Assembly: GCA_003164275.1 (NCBI GenBank)
Contig: PLSY01000181.1
Span: 1,648 to 44,482 of the forward strand
Source: Acidimicrobiaceae bacterium
GTDB lineage: Bacteria > Actinomycetota > Acidimicrobiia > Acidimicrobiales > RAAP-2
Reading direction: 5' to 3'
Length of the DNA: 42,835 nucleotides
The notes beneath the pieces were generated by a model. That model was not told the DNA's origin. It did no database searches and saw only the letters and a list, made by a program, of their open reading frames with translations. Positions within the stretch are counted from its first letter, which is position 1; each line of letters begins with the position of its first letter. Below, one piece after another: positions 33,623-42,057 of the stretch. The translations under genes were made by a program, and so were the position numbers.

Positions 33623-34319
33623 CCGCACCATCGATAACGAGCGTGGTACCCGAGATCGTTGCCGCTTCGTCGGATGCCAGGTAGGCGACAGCTCCGGCTA
33701 CTTCCGATGCGTCAATGACGCGACCCATCGGAGATGCAGCTCGGACGAGAAGGGACATATCGGCATTCTCGGGAAGCTCGAAGTCCCTAAGAAACGGGGT
33801 ATCGACCGATCCGGGGCAAACGGCATTCACCCGAACTCCCGCTTTGGCCAGCTCGATGGCCATCGACTTCGTAAGCATGATCACGCCGCCTTTCGATGCG
33901 CAGTACGCCGCGTTGTAAGGCGTGGCGCGCAATCCCGCCACCGAGCCCATGTTGACGATATTGCCTTTCGTCTCGAGCAGGGCTGCGAGGGCACTGCGTG
34001 ACAGGAGAAAGGTGCCCGTGAGATTGACGTCGATCACCATCCGCCACTCGTCAGGCTCCATGGCCGAGATAGATCGAGCCATGCCGATGCCGGCTACGTT
34101 CACCAGTACGTCGAGGCGGCCATGACGGTCCAGTGTCGTCTCGACAGCATTCGTGCAGGATGCAGCATCGCGAACGTCGCTGACGACCATGCCGTCGGTG
34201 GCGCAAAGATCGCAACCAACCACTACGGCACCCTCTTCGGTCAATCGCTCGACCACGGCCGCTCCGATGCCGCTTGCTGCCCCGGAGACCAGCGCCACTT
34301 TTCCGTCGAATCGTCCCAT
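33612..34319 (-). CDS. Short-chain dehydrogenase/reductase (SDR), second copy
   Basis: A 235-residue classical SDR. The NAD(P) motif SGAASGIG is at 12-19, NVAG at 74-77 (valine in place of the usual second asparagine), S126, and Y139-CAS-K143. NAVCPGSVDTPFL and the C-terminal SGTTLVIDGA are typical of the 3-oxoacyl-ACP-reductase-like group. The ATG at 34319 is chosen over a TTG at 34328. It shares a 110-base divergent region with the aldehyde dehydrogenase gene, so alcohol and aldehyde oxidation may be co-regulated; that is inference. Confidence 0.9.
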   Translation of the reverse strand: MGRFDGKVALVSGAASGIGAAVVERLTEEGAVVVGCDLCATDGMVVSDVRDAASCTNAVETTLDRHGRLDVLVNVAGIGMARSISAMEPDEWRMVIDVNLTGTFLLSRSALAALLETKGNIVNMGSVAGLRATPYNAAYCASKGGVIMLTKSMAIELAKAGVRVNAVCPGSVDTPFLRDFELPENADMSLLVRAASPMGRVIDASEVAGAVAYLASDEAATISGTTLVIDGAATA

Positions 34320-34429
34320 CCGGTGCAACGTAGCTGCTCTGGACTGGGAAGAGCCCTGGCCGAGGGTCGGCAGAAATCATCTTGCAATGACAGCTTGACG
34401 GCTATTCGTCGAGTGTCTGGGGGCGACTG

Positions 34430-35896
34430 GTGAGAATCGTGGAGGCAAGTAAGACCGTCACGAGGTTGGCGGAGCAGGGCCACCTGATCGACGGGAGCTG
34501 GACGTCCAGTGCAGAGGGCGGAACGTTCGTCCACCAGTATGCGGCCACTGGTGCTGTCCAAGCTGAAGTTGGCATGGCTGGTGCCGACGACGTCGATCTA
34601 GCTGTGGCTGCCGCCAGGGCGGCCCTGCCGTCATGGGCCGGACTGGCGCCGCTGAAGCGGGCGAATATCTTGTTTCGGCTGGCTGACCTTCTCGAGCGCC
34701 ATGCCGACGAAGCGGCCGAACTCGCCGCCTTGGACAACGGCACCCCTGTGAGCGTCATGCAGCCGGGTCGTTACACCGCTGCATGGGTCCGCTACTACGC
34801 AGGTTGGTGCGACAAGCTCGACGGGGAGTTGCTTCCAACGGGTTCGGGGCTTTCGTACGTACGTTTGGAACCCTTCGGGGTCATTGCCGCCATTCCGCCT
34901 TGGAACGGGTCGATGATGGGAATGGGGCAGAAGTGCGGGCCAGCTCTGGCTTCGGGCAACACGGTGGTTGCAAAGCCGCCCGAACTCTCCCCATTCGGAA
35001 TGCTGCGATTCGCCGAACTGGCCCTAGAAGCGGGGGTTCCGGCCGGCGTCCTCAACGTGGTGGTCGGAGGGGCCGAAACTGGGTCGGCGCTAGTGGCGCA
35101 TCCCGGTATAGACAAGATCACCTTCACAGGGGGTGGCACCACGGCCCGTCGTCTGATGGAGACCGCGGCGCGGAATCTGACACCCATGGCCCTGGAACTG
35201 GGAGGAAAGTCGCCGAACATCGTCTTCCCCGATGCCGACCTGGACGTGGCTGCAACTATCGCCGCGCAGTTCGGAACGGCTCTGCTCTCCGGCCAGGGAT
35301 GTGCACTGCCCACCCGCCTCTACGTTCATACCGATATCTACGACGAGGTAGTGGGAAAAGTCGTGAGAGCCGTCGAGTCGGTTCGAGTCGGTGATCCGAT
35401 GGACCCGCAGACCTTTGTTGGCCCAGTGGTCACCGAATCGGCGATGGAACGCATCCTTCGAGTCATCGAACAGGCAACGGATGACGGAGCGACCTTGCTC
35501 GCCGGCGGGCATCGGGTGGAGGAAGGGGATTTGGCTGCTGGCTGGTTCGTCGCTCCCACTGTTTTTGGCGACGTCGACCACGACAGCGACCTGGCCCGCA
35601 ACGAGGTATTCGGGCCAGTCCAAGCGATCCTGCGCTTTCAGACTGAAGACGAGGTTCTAGCCAAAGCGAACGACACCTCGTTCGGACTGGGCGCCTACGT
35701 GCACACTCGCGATGTCAGTCGAATTCAGCGCTTCGCCAAGGAAATCGAGGCAGGTACGGTCATGGTCAACGGCGTGGGACAAATGTCCCCCTCCACCCCA
35801 TTTGGTGGATTCAAGCAGAGCGGGTTCGGTCGGGAGGGTGGGAGAGCGGGCATAGAGGAGATGGTGCGACGTAAGTCGGTATTCATCGCTCCCTAG
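34430..35896 (+). CDS. NAD(P)-dependent aldehyde dehydrogenase
   Basis: A 488-residue ALDH-superfamily enzyme oxidising an aldehyde to a carboxylic acid. Visible are N159 in PPWNG, cofactor lysine K182 in VVAKPPELSP, E256 in LELGGKSPN, nucleophile C291 in SGQGCALPTRLYV, and NEVFGPV plus PFGGFKQSGFGREGG near the end. The start is GTG with GGGGG about seven bases upstream. Because it lies beside an SDR, an alcohol-aldehyde-acid route is plausible; the aldehyde itself is unknown. Confidence 0.94.
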   Translation: MRIVEASKTVTRLAEQGHLIDGSWTSSAEGGTFVHQYAATGAVQAEVGMAGADDVDLAVAAARAALPSWAGLAPLKRANILFRLADLLERHADEAAELAALDNGTPVSVMQPGRYTAAWVRYYAGWCDKLDGELLPTGSGLSYVRLEPFGVIAAIPPWNGSMMGMGQKCGPALASGNTVVAKPPELSPFGMLRFAELALEAGVPAGVLNVVVGGAETGSALVAHPGIDKITFTGGGTTARRLMETAARNLTPMALELGGKSPNIVFPDADLDVAATIAAQFGTALLSGQGCALPTRLYVHTDIYDEVVGKVVRAVESVRVGDPMDPQTFVGPVVTESAMERILRVIEQATDDGATLLAGGHRVEEGDLAAGWFVAPTVFGDVDHDSDLARNEVFGPVQAILRFQTEDEVLAKANDTSFGLGAYVHTRDVSRIQRFAKEIEAGTVMVNGVGQMSPSTPFGGFKQSGFGREGGRAGIEEMVRRKSVFIAP

Positions 35897-35933
35897 ATCT
35901 TCATGGCCCCAGGGTCTTTGGAGTCTGTCAAAA

Positions 35934-36075
35934 ATGTCAGGCTGCTGTGCCGGGACGTGGTCCTGCTTTGTACTCGCCGAGAACTTGGTCGAGGGCCCCG
36001 AGTGCCCGTTGGAGTTCGTTGGGGTTGGAGGTGTATCTGCTTCTGGCAATGGTCTGAGCGAAGAGGCTGCGACGC
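35934..36075 (-). pseudogene. Possible decayed coding fragment behind the TetR gene
   Basis: On the minus strand a frame of about 45 codons without its own start runs from the TetR stop to a TGA at 35937 and reads RRRRSLFAQTIARSRYTSN then NELQRALGALDQVLGEYKAG. It has a helical, charged look and a third-base GC bias like real genes, but no start codon or ribosome site, and I do not recognise the family. It may be the C-terminal remnant of a deleted gene, or chance. Confidence 0.22.
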
Positions 36076-36699
36076 CTACGGACCGTCCAGGAGAGGCTCG
36101 AGCACTGGTGCCAAGAGATCGAGGGCTTGTGCGGTGAGAACTGGAAGCAGGTCGACGCGGCCGCGAGCCACTCCCGTATACCAACCAGCTCGAAGCGCTC
36201 CGACCATCGCTGCCATGATGACGCCGGGCCGGAGATCGACATCCTGGTCGACTCCCATTCGCTGGGCGACAAGGGCGGTCATCTCGCCATGCTTCTGCAT
36301 CAGCAGCTGCAATCCTCGCTCGGCTATCGCCGGCTCGGCGACGATGACCACTGCTCGCCAGCGCTCGACCTGCGACTGTCCGTCACTCGCTCCATCAGAG
36401 ACCTTGGACAGAGCGAAGCGGACAGCGGTGATTGCGGGCTCCTCGGAGGGTCGCTGAGCCAGAGTGAGCACGACATTGTCGATCCGCTCGACGATCCGTC
36501 CGAGGACGAGGTCTTCTTTGGTCGCGAAGTATCGGAAGAATGTTCGGGTCGAGATGTCAGCGGCTTCGGCGATTTGATCCACGGTCACTGCCTGGAATCC
36601 GTGGATGGCAAACAGCCTGAGAGCGGTCCCTTCGATCTCGTCAGCCAACTTCGCTCTACGTCGATCACGTGTGGCCACAGTGTGTGAGGAGGTCGTCAT
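36076..36699 (-). CDS. TetR-family transcriptional regulator, second
   Basis: A 207-residue regulator. The DNA-binding domain runs from DEIEGTALRLFAIHGFQAVTVDQIAEAADISTRTFFRYFATKEDLV; the C-terminal helical domain resembles the MftR/TetR_C-type seen in actinobacteria. The ATG at 36699 is preferred to a TTG at 36759 because the latter would abut the start of the divergent reductase gene and cover the dyad there. It probably controls the OYE-like and lipocalin-like genes opposite; this is positional inference. It has no link in sequence to the first TetR beyond the family domain. Confidence 0.87.
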   Translation of the reverse strand: MTTSSHTVATRDRRRAKLADEIEGTALRLFAIHGFQAVTVDQIAEAADISTRTFFRYFATKEDLVLGRIVERIDNVVLTLAQRPSEEPAITAVRFALSKVSDGASDGQSQVERWRAVVIVAEPAIAERGLQLLMQKHGEMTALVAQRMGVDQDVDLRPGVIMAAMVGALRAGWYTGVARGRVDLLPVLTAQALDLLAPVLEPLLDGP

Positions 36700-36744
36700 G
36701 GAAATCGAATCGTGCTCCGATAGGGGGCGGCAGTACTGCCATTG

Positions 36745-36758
36745 TGTCACTATTGACA
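36745..36758. promoter_or_regulatory. Small dyad at the OYE start (possible TetR operator)
   Basis: TGTCA and TGACA form a perfect 5-bp inverted repeat around CTAT, one base before the reductase ATG and 46 bases before the TetR start. It is short but AT-rich and well placed to block transcription of both genes. TTGACA inside it resembles a -35 box but is too close to the ATG to serve the reductase. Confidence 0.4.
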
Positions 36759-36759
36759 A

Positions 36760-37974
36760 ATGACCTCATCCGACTTGCCTGGGACTGACCCTTTCGCCCC
36801 TGCGACGCTAGGTCCTCTCGCCCTGCGGAACCGGTTCATAAAGGCCGCGACGTTTGAAGGTCCGGCCCGAGACAATCTGGTCACGGACCGGCTCATCGAA
36901 TTTCATCGGCGTATCGCCGCCGGTGGTGTTGCCATGTCGACGGTGGCATATTGCGCAGTTTCCCCGGAGGGAAGCACCGATGGTCGAACCGTGCTCCTCC
37001 GCCCCGAGGCCGTTCCGGGTCTCAAGCGATTGAGCAGTGCCGTGCATGCAGAGGGTGCCTCGGTATCGGCCCAGATCGGACACGCCGGCCCCGTCGCAAA
37101 TCCGGCTGCCACCAAGCTTCCGAGTCTGGGACCGACGCGAATCCTCAATCCGCTGGGTATGCGCCGTTCACGAGCGGCCTCTGAGGATGACATCCAGCGC
37201 CTCACCGTTGCCTATGCGCAAAGTGCGAAACTCGTGGCTGAAGCAGGATTCGACGCTGTTGAGATCCACCTGGGACACGGATACTTACTCAGCTCGTTCC
37301 TTTCGCCGAAACTGAACACGCGCTCTGACCAATGGGGCGGCAGTCTGGAGAATCGGGCTCGATTCCCGCGTCAAGTGTTGCGGGCGGTGAGAGAAGCTGT
37401 AGGGGGGTCCCTCGCCATTACTGCAAAGCTGAACATGGCGGACGGAGTGAGCGGAGGCTTCTGGCTCGATGAGAGTGTCCAGGTTGCCCGTTGGTTGGAG
37501 GAGGATGCGACAGTTGACGCTCTGGAGCTCACTGGCGGCAGCTCCCTGGCCAATCCCATGTACTACTTTCGAGGCGAGGCACCGGTGGCGGAGATGGCGC
37601 AGATTATGCCAAAGCCGTTGCGAAAAGGATTCCAACTCGTCGGTGGAAAGTTCTTTCATGAATACCCCTACGAGGAGGCGTACTTTCTTCCCTACGCCCG
37701 ACAGTTCCGTCAGGCTCTCAATCTTCCGCTCATCCTGTTGGGCGGAATCAGCCAACTGGAGACTGTCCACCGGGCTCTGGCCGAGGGATTCGAGTTTGTG
37801 GCCATGGGCCGCGCGCTTCTTAGAGAGCCGGAACTGATACGGGAGTGGCAATCGGGCGCAACCAGTGTTTCGTTGTGCGTTCACTGCAACAAGTGCATGC
37901 CAACGATCTATCGAGGCACGCACTGCGTGCTCGTGGCGGCCGAAGACCGACTTGGGACGCAGAAGCCGGACTGA
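36760..37974 (+). CDS. Old Yellow Enzyme-family NADH:flavin oxidoreductase with C-terminal cysteine cluster
   Basis: A 404-residue FMN-binding TIM barrel that reduces activated C=C bonds. LGPLALRNRFIKAATFEG opens the barrel, QIGHAG lines the flavin site, and EIHLGHGYLLSSFLSP with RSDQWGGSLENRARF is the classic active-site region. The C-terminus carries C373, C376, C379 and C389 in CVHCNKCMPTIYRGTHC, similar to the 4Fe-4S ligands of 2,4-dienoyl-CoA reductase, yet the second half (FAD/NADPH domain) of that enzyme is missing. Electrons might come from a separate partner. No ribosome site precedes the ATG, so a leaderless message is likely. It diverges from TetR and precedes the lipocalin-like gene. 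Confidence 0.9.
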   Translation: MTSSDLPGTDPFAPATLGPLALRNRFIKAATFEGPARDNLVTDRLIEFHRRIAAGGVAMSTVAYCAVSPEGSTDGRTVLLRPEAVPGLKRLSSAVHAEGASVSAQIGHAGPVANPAATKLPSLGPTRILNPLGMRRSRAASEDDIQRLTVAYAQSAKLVAEAGFDAVEIHLGHGYLLSSFLSPKLNTRSDQWGGSLENRARFPRQVLRAVREAVGGSLAITAKLNMADGVSGGFWLDESVQVARWLEEDATVDALELTGGSSLANPMYYFRGEAPVAEMAQIMPKPLRKGFQLVGGKFFHEYPYEEAYFLPYARQFRQALNLPLILLGGISQLETVHRALAEGFEFVAMGRALLREPELIREWQSGATSVSLCVHCNKCMPTIYRGTHCVLVAAEDRLGTQKPD

Positions 37975-38093
37975 GGTGCAACGAGGGCTCGGGTCAGGCC
38001 GTCCACGGCGCACAAGTTCGATCTGGCATCTATCGTCCGATTCGGACGGTTCGCTGGTTTCACCGAGGGACCGACTGACTCATCACCCAATTG

Positions 38094-39251
38094 ATGACTG
38101 AGCTCTTCACGCTGCAGTCAGCAACCCATGGAGGACAAGTGCCGCATCCCCTTGACGAGTTTCCGATCCACCAAGCCCCACTCTCCATGGCCCAGGTGGT
38201 GACGTCGGACTCCAACGCCTACGACCGCTGGTACTTCAATGCTCATGGGCGCACCGGTGATCCAATGGCTGTCTTCGGGATCGGTCTCTACCCGAACCTC
38301 GGAGTCATCGACGGATACGTGACGGTGCGCACCGGGGACCGCCAGATCACGGTGAGGGCTTCTGACGCCTTGGATGAGAGTGTCGACCGGCTGAACCCAT
38401 CTGTCGGGCCGTTCAGTATGGAGATCGTCGAACCACTCCAGCGACTCCGATTCATCTGTGACGGGGATGAGTTCGGGGTCGGCTGTGATCTCACATGGGA
38501 AGCCTCATTTCCCGCGGTCGACGAGGTGCATCACCTCTGGCAGCCCGGCTCGAAGGTGGTGCTCGACGCCCAACGATTCGCACAAGTGGGTTCGTGGGAA
38601 GGCGAGTTGCGGTTTGATGGGAAAACGGTCGAGGTGGATCCCGGACTATGGCTTGGCACCCGCGATCGCTCGTGGGGCATCCGCCCTGTCGGAGAGCCGG
38701 CGGCGCCCGGCCGCGATGCCTCGGAACCCGTTGAGGGGTTCTGGTGGAACTACGTACCGCTCCGTTTCGATGACTTCATGATCGTCGTGATTGTGCAGGA
38801 GGACCCTGACGGGCATCGCGTTCTCAATGACGCGGTCCGAGTATGGCCGGCTGCGTCAGGGAAGCGCCCTGAGCAGCTGGGCTGGCCTCGCGTGGATGTG
38901 CGCTACCGCTCTGGCACGCGGTTCCCCCTAGGCGCCACCATCTCTCTCACTGAGCCTGATGGCACCCCGATCACTATTGAGGTCGAGACTCGGGGCCATG
39001 TGGCGCTGAGCGCAGGCACTGGATACGGGGGGTCGTGGACTCACGGGTCGTGGAAGGGCCGTAACTGGGTCGAAGGGGTCGACATCGACCTCACCGACCC
39101 GGAGGTCGCGGCCATGATCCCATTCGGTCTCCTCGATCACGTCGCGTATGCCACCATCGGCGAGGCTGAAGGTTGGGGACTTTTCGAGCTCGGCACCTTT
39201 GGCCGCCACGACCCTTCGGGCTTCGTCGACTACGGCTCGGTGGCCCCGTAA
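38094..39251 (+). CDS. Uncharacterised AttH/CrtC-like (lipocalin-type) protein
   Basis: A 385-residue soluble, strand-rich protein with no signal peptide. The segments GLWLGTRDRSWGIRP near residue 185 and EGFWWNYVPLRFDDFMIVV near 215 resemble the two-barrel AttH/carotenoid 1,2-hydratase-like fold found in many actinobacterial proteins of unknown role. Binding of a hydrophobic ligand is a reasonable but unproven guess. The ATG at 38094 is used; a TTG three bases earlier is possible. It lies 119 bases after the OYE-like gene on the same strand and may be co-transcribed and co-regulated with it. Confidence 0.75.
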   Translation: MTELFTLQSATHGGQVPHPLDEFPIHQAPLSMAQVVTSDSNAYDRWYFNAHGRTGDPMAVFGIGLYPNLGVIDGYVTVRTGDRQITVRASDALDESVDRLNPSVGPFSMEIVEPLQRLRFICDGDEFGVGCDLTWEASFPAVDEVHHLWQPGSKVVLDAQRFAQVGSWEGELRFDGKTVEVDPGLWLGTRDRSWGIRPVGEPAAPGRDASEPVEGFWWNYVPLRFDDFMIVVIVQEDPDGHRVLNDAVRVWPAASGKRPEQLGWPRVDVRYRSGTRFPLGATISLTEPDGTPITIEVETRGHVALSAGTGYGGSWTHGSWKGRNWVEGVDIDLTDPEVAAMIPFGLLDHVAYATIGEAEGWGLFELGTFGRHDPSGFVDYGSVAP

Positions 39252-39407
39252 GGCCTGGCGCAATGGCTGTGTCCTGGGTCTCACCGACGGTGAGGTCAGA
39301 TGGGCCTTCGTTATCGCACAGGACGTGATCCGGTCCGGTTAAGAAACGGGATTGGGCTCAAATTGACAGGCCATAGCGAGGTCTGGGTGAGCACTTGATC
39401 TCAAATG

Positions 39408-40334
39408 TCATAGGGAGCCTCGTGGCTCAGCGAGAGCGTGAAAGGCCACCGCTGCGGCCGTGGCTACATTGAGCGAATCGACGCCTTCAGCCATCGGGAT
39501 GTTGATCACCACATCGGATGCGGCCACCGCTGCGTGCGACAGTCCCGATCCTTCTGCACCTAGTAGGAGGGCTACGCCGGTGCACTGACCGAAGCCGACG
39601 CTCCCGGACGCCAGCTTGGAAAGACTGACGGCTGGAACGGCAATATCTGACGGAAGGCGGGGCGCCAAGGCAGCGATCACGAAGCCGGCATCCCGCAACA
39701 GGTCGAGCCCACTCGGCCATTCCGCAAATCGGGCATACGGCACGTGAAGGACGTGCCCAACTGACACCCGGATCGCCCGCCGGTAGAGCGGGTCAGCGCA
39801 CGAGGGGTCGAGGAGAACGCATCCGACCCCGAAAGCGGCTGCGTTTCGGAAGAGTGCACCGATGTTCTCGTGGTCGTTGAGGCCCTCGAGGACGGCGATT
39901 CGCGGGAGGGTGTCCGCCGGCGCAGACGTCGCTGCGACATTGGCCAGCAGTTCTCCTGGATCGGCGGGAGTTGGGCGGTTCGCTATCGCGACCACGCCCC
40001 GGTGCAGGTTGAAGCCGACTGTTGCGGCCAGGACTTCACGAGGCGCCACAAACACTGTCACACCCTGCGCTTGGGTAGTCGCCACCAGTTCGCTGGCGGA
40101 CGTCAGCTGATGATCGTCGACCAGCAGCGAACGAGCCGTGTACCCAGAGGTGAGGAGGCGACCGACGGCCAGCCTTCCTTCGACCACAAAGACCGATGGA
40201 TCGGACTCAAGCCCTGATCGACGGGAAGGATCGCGTAGATGCCTGTAGAGGTCGAGTCTCGGATCGTCAGATCGGTCGATCCTGACAAGTGGGCCATGGG
40301 CTGCATGAGAAGGTTGCTTGGGATCGCCCGACAT
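39408..40334 (-). CDS. TrmH/SpoU-family RNA 2'-O-methyltransferase
   Basis: A 308-residue SPOUT methyltransferase modifying ribose in rRNA or tRNA with S-adenosylmethionine. An N-terminal substrate-binding domain (about 1-120, with FVVEGRLAVGRLL) precedes the knotted domain: motif 1 NDHENIGALFRNAAAFG (153-169, R163), motif 2 LLGAEGSGLS (258-266) and motif 3 IPMAEGVDSLNVATAAAV (279-296). The RNA target cannot be assigned. It is on the same strand as the alcohol dehydrogenase gene but 128 bases apart, and seems to be a housekeeping gene at the edge of the catabolic region. Confidence 0.9.
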   Translation of the reverse strand: MSGDPKQPSHAAHGPLVRIDRSDDPRLDLYRHLRDPSRRSGLESDPSVFVVEGRLAVGRLLTSGYTARSLLVDDHQLTSASELVATTQAQGVTVFVAPREVLAATVGFNLHRGVVAIANRPTPADPGELLANVAATSAPADTLPRIAVLEGLNDHENIGALFRNAAAFGVGCVLLDPSCADPLYRRAIRVSVGHVLHVPYARFAEWPSGLDLLRDAGFVIAALAPRLPSDIAVPAVSLSKLASGSVGFGQCTGVALLLGAEGSGLSHAAVAASDVVINIPMAEGVDSLNVATAAAVAFHALAEPRGSL

Positions 40335-40462
40335 CCGGCAAGCTTCGCGTAGGCGACACGGGGATTGAACTCCTCGTCATTATTTCGCTGGCCAACGGTG
40401 TCGCTCGCCATTGACCCTTGTTCGGGTGTTCGTGCCATCACAAGCCTGATCTCAGGGCCGAC

Positions 40463-41512
40463 TCAGTTGTCGAGGGAGGGTTGGATGACTGCCTTAATCG
40501 CCTCACCCTGCCGTGCCACCCCGATTGCCTGCTCTAGATCCTCCAGGCCGAATCGATGAGTGATGAGGTCTGCAAAGCCCAGCCTCTCGCCGTGACGCTG
40601 TGCCAGTTGGATGGTGGTGCGATAGTCGGCCAGGGTCGACGCCCCCAGTGAACCAATGACCGACAGACTGCGATTGTTGAGCTGTACGGCGTCCAACGGA
40701 ACTGTGCCGTGGCCCGAATAGATCCCTAACACCAGATAGCGGCCGTCGTCCGCCAGCAGAGCCATGCCTTCTCCGAACGCCTCCATCCTCCCGGTACATT
40801 CGATGACGACGTCTGCACCAACACCGCCCGTCAACTCCAGAACCCGTTGCCGCCGTTCTTCAACCGAGGTGTCGGAAAGCGGAATGGTCCCAGTTGCTCC
40901 GAGGATCTCGGCAGCTGCCAGCCGATTGACCGGATCTCCGATCACGATCACCTGGCGAGCCAGTGTCAAGCCTGCAAGAAAGGTGGCCGACAGTCCTACT
41001 GGGCCACTGCCCTGGACTACGACCGTCTGTCCCGGCTGAATTCCACCCAGGCGAGCCATTCCACCGAGCGCTGTGGGCATAGCGCAGCCAAAGGCGATCA
41101 CGGCCTCCGGGTCGGTGTCTTCGGCTATCCGGTGAAATGCATTCGCCAGCGGCAATGTCGCAAAGTCCTGGTACGCCGCTGGGCTCGAGGAGTCGGCGGC
41201 GGGTGGCCAGCCCGTCAGAGGTCTGGCGTCAGGCGTGGAGCTAGAAGGAGTGAAGTACACAAGATCGCCGGTCGTCACCCGCACCCCAGCGTGGTCGGTA
41301 CTGACGCCTTCGCCGAGAGCAACGATCTCGCCGATGCCCTCATGCCCGAATGCGACCGGGTACCCAAGGTCAGGCAAATCGCCATCGAGGCGGTGTGCAT
41401 CGGTGCCGCACACGCCAGCAATCACCGTTCGGACCACTACCTCACCTGGCTTAGGGTCATCCACTTCGACAATTAGGCATTCGAGGGGCTTTCCGGATTC
41501 CACGAATACCAT
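40463..41512 (-). CDS. Zinc-dependent alcohol dehydrogenase (MDR family)
   Basis: A 349-residue medium-chain dehydrogenase. Catalytic zinc ligands are C35 in GVCGTDAHRLDG, H57-E58 in FGHEGIGE and C143 in AFGCAMPT; the NAD motif GSGPVG is at 168-173. The structural-zinc loop with its four cysteines is absent, replaced by a Ser/Pro-rich stretch (TPSSSTPDARP). That places it in a subgroup related to the sorbitol/threonine-type enzymes lacking the structural metal. The ATG at 41512 matches the family N-terminus; an in-frame TTG at 41581 is possible. The substrate alcohol is unknown. Confidence 0.88.
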   Translation of the reverse strand: MVFVESGKPLECLIVEVDDPKPGEVVVRTVIAGVCGTDAHRLDGDLPDLGYPVAFGHEGIGEIVALGEGVSTDHAGVRVTTGDLVYFTPSSSTPDARPLTGWPPAADSSSPAAYQDFATLPLANAFHRIAEDTDPEAVIAFGCAMPTALGGMARLGGIQPGQTVVVQGSGPVGLSATFLAGLTLARQVIVIGDPVNRLAAAEILGATGTIPLSDTSVEERRQRVLELTGGVGADVVIECTGRMEAFGEGMALLADDGRYLVLGIYSGHGTVPLDAVQLNNRSLSVIGSLGASTLADYRTTIQLAQRHGERLGFADLITHRFGLEDLEQAIGVARQGEAIKAVIQPSLDN

Positions 41513-42057
41513 CCGGCGCCCAGTTCCTGTCTGACGGACAAAGTCTGACAAGTCGTTCCCCCAGTCCGTTGTCACAATCAATAGCTAGCGAACCTGAACC
41601 TTAGGGGCACTTCGAACGGCAATGACGCAGCCCCCTAGGGACGGGCACGCAGCCCCGCGGCCGGCAGACCGCCCACAGGCCGAGGCATCAGCGCCCAGAG
41701 AGTTCCAAAGTCGACCGAACCCCTTGGTACCACTTGACGGCGAGGTCAGATCCCGCACCGGCCTAGGAGGGAGCGCCCCGACGGCCAGTACGGGAGCGGA
41801 GCGCCACCGGTCCTGCTGGAGGCGGTCCCGAGGTGCTCGTTCCCCGGGGCGGCTAACCCGGATCTAGGTAGCGTGGGGGTGCCTCGCCGGAGCCCCAGCG
41901 GGGACGGCCACCGGAACTGGACGTTCGAGCCATAAGACGCGGCTCTGAGTAGTCGGAGACCGCTTAGTGACGTACTGCACGGTTGACCGATTGTCCTCTC
42001 ATGCTTTTGCCCTCCGCCACGTGTCGGCCGTCGTTGGCCACCGGCCCGGTCCGAGGC
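41513..42057. other. 545-base stretch without a convincing gene
   Basis: Frames here are short, arginine/proline-rich and without recognisable motifs; the one from 41622 to 41867 looks like a chance product of GC-rich sequence. It should include the alcohol dehydrogenase promoter at its left end. No long repeat, RNA gene or terminator is recognised. Confidence 0.5.

Noticed and set aside
41622..41867. 81-codon frame between the alcohol dehydrogenase and the hypothetical gene
   Set aside because: Arg/Pro/Ala-rich, no motif and no clear ribosome site; most likely chance.
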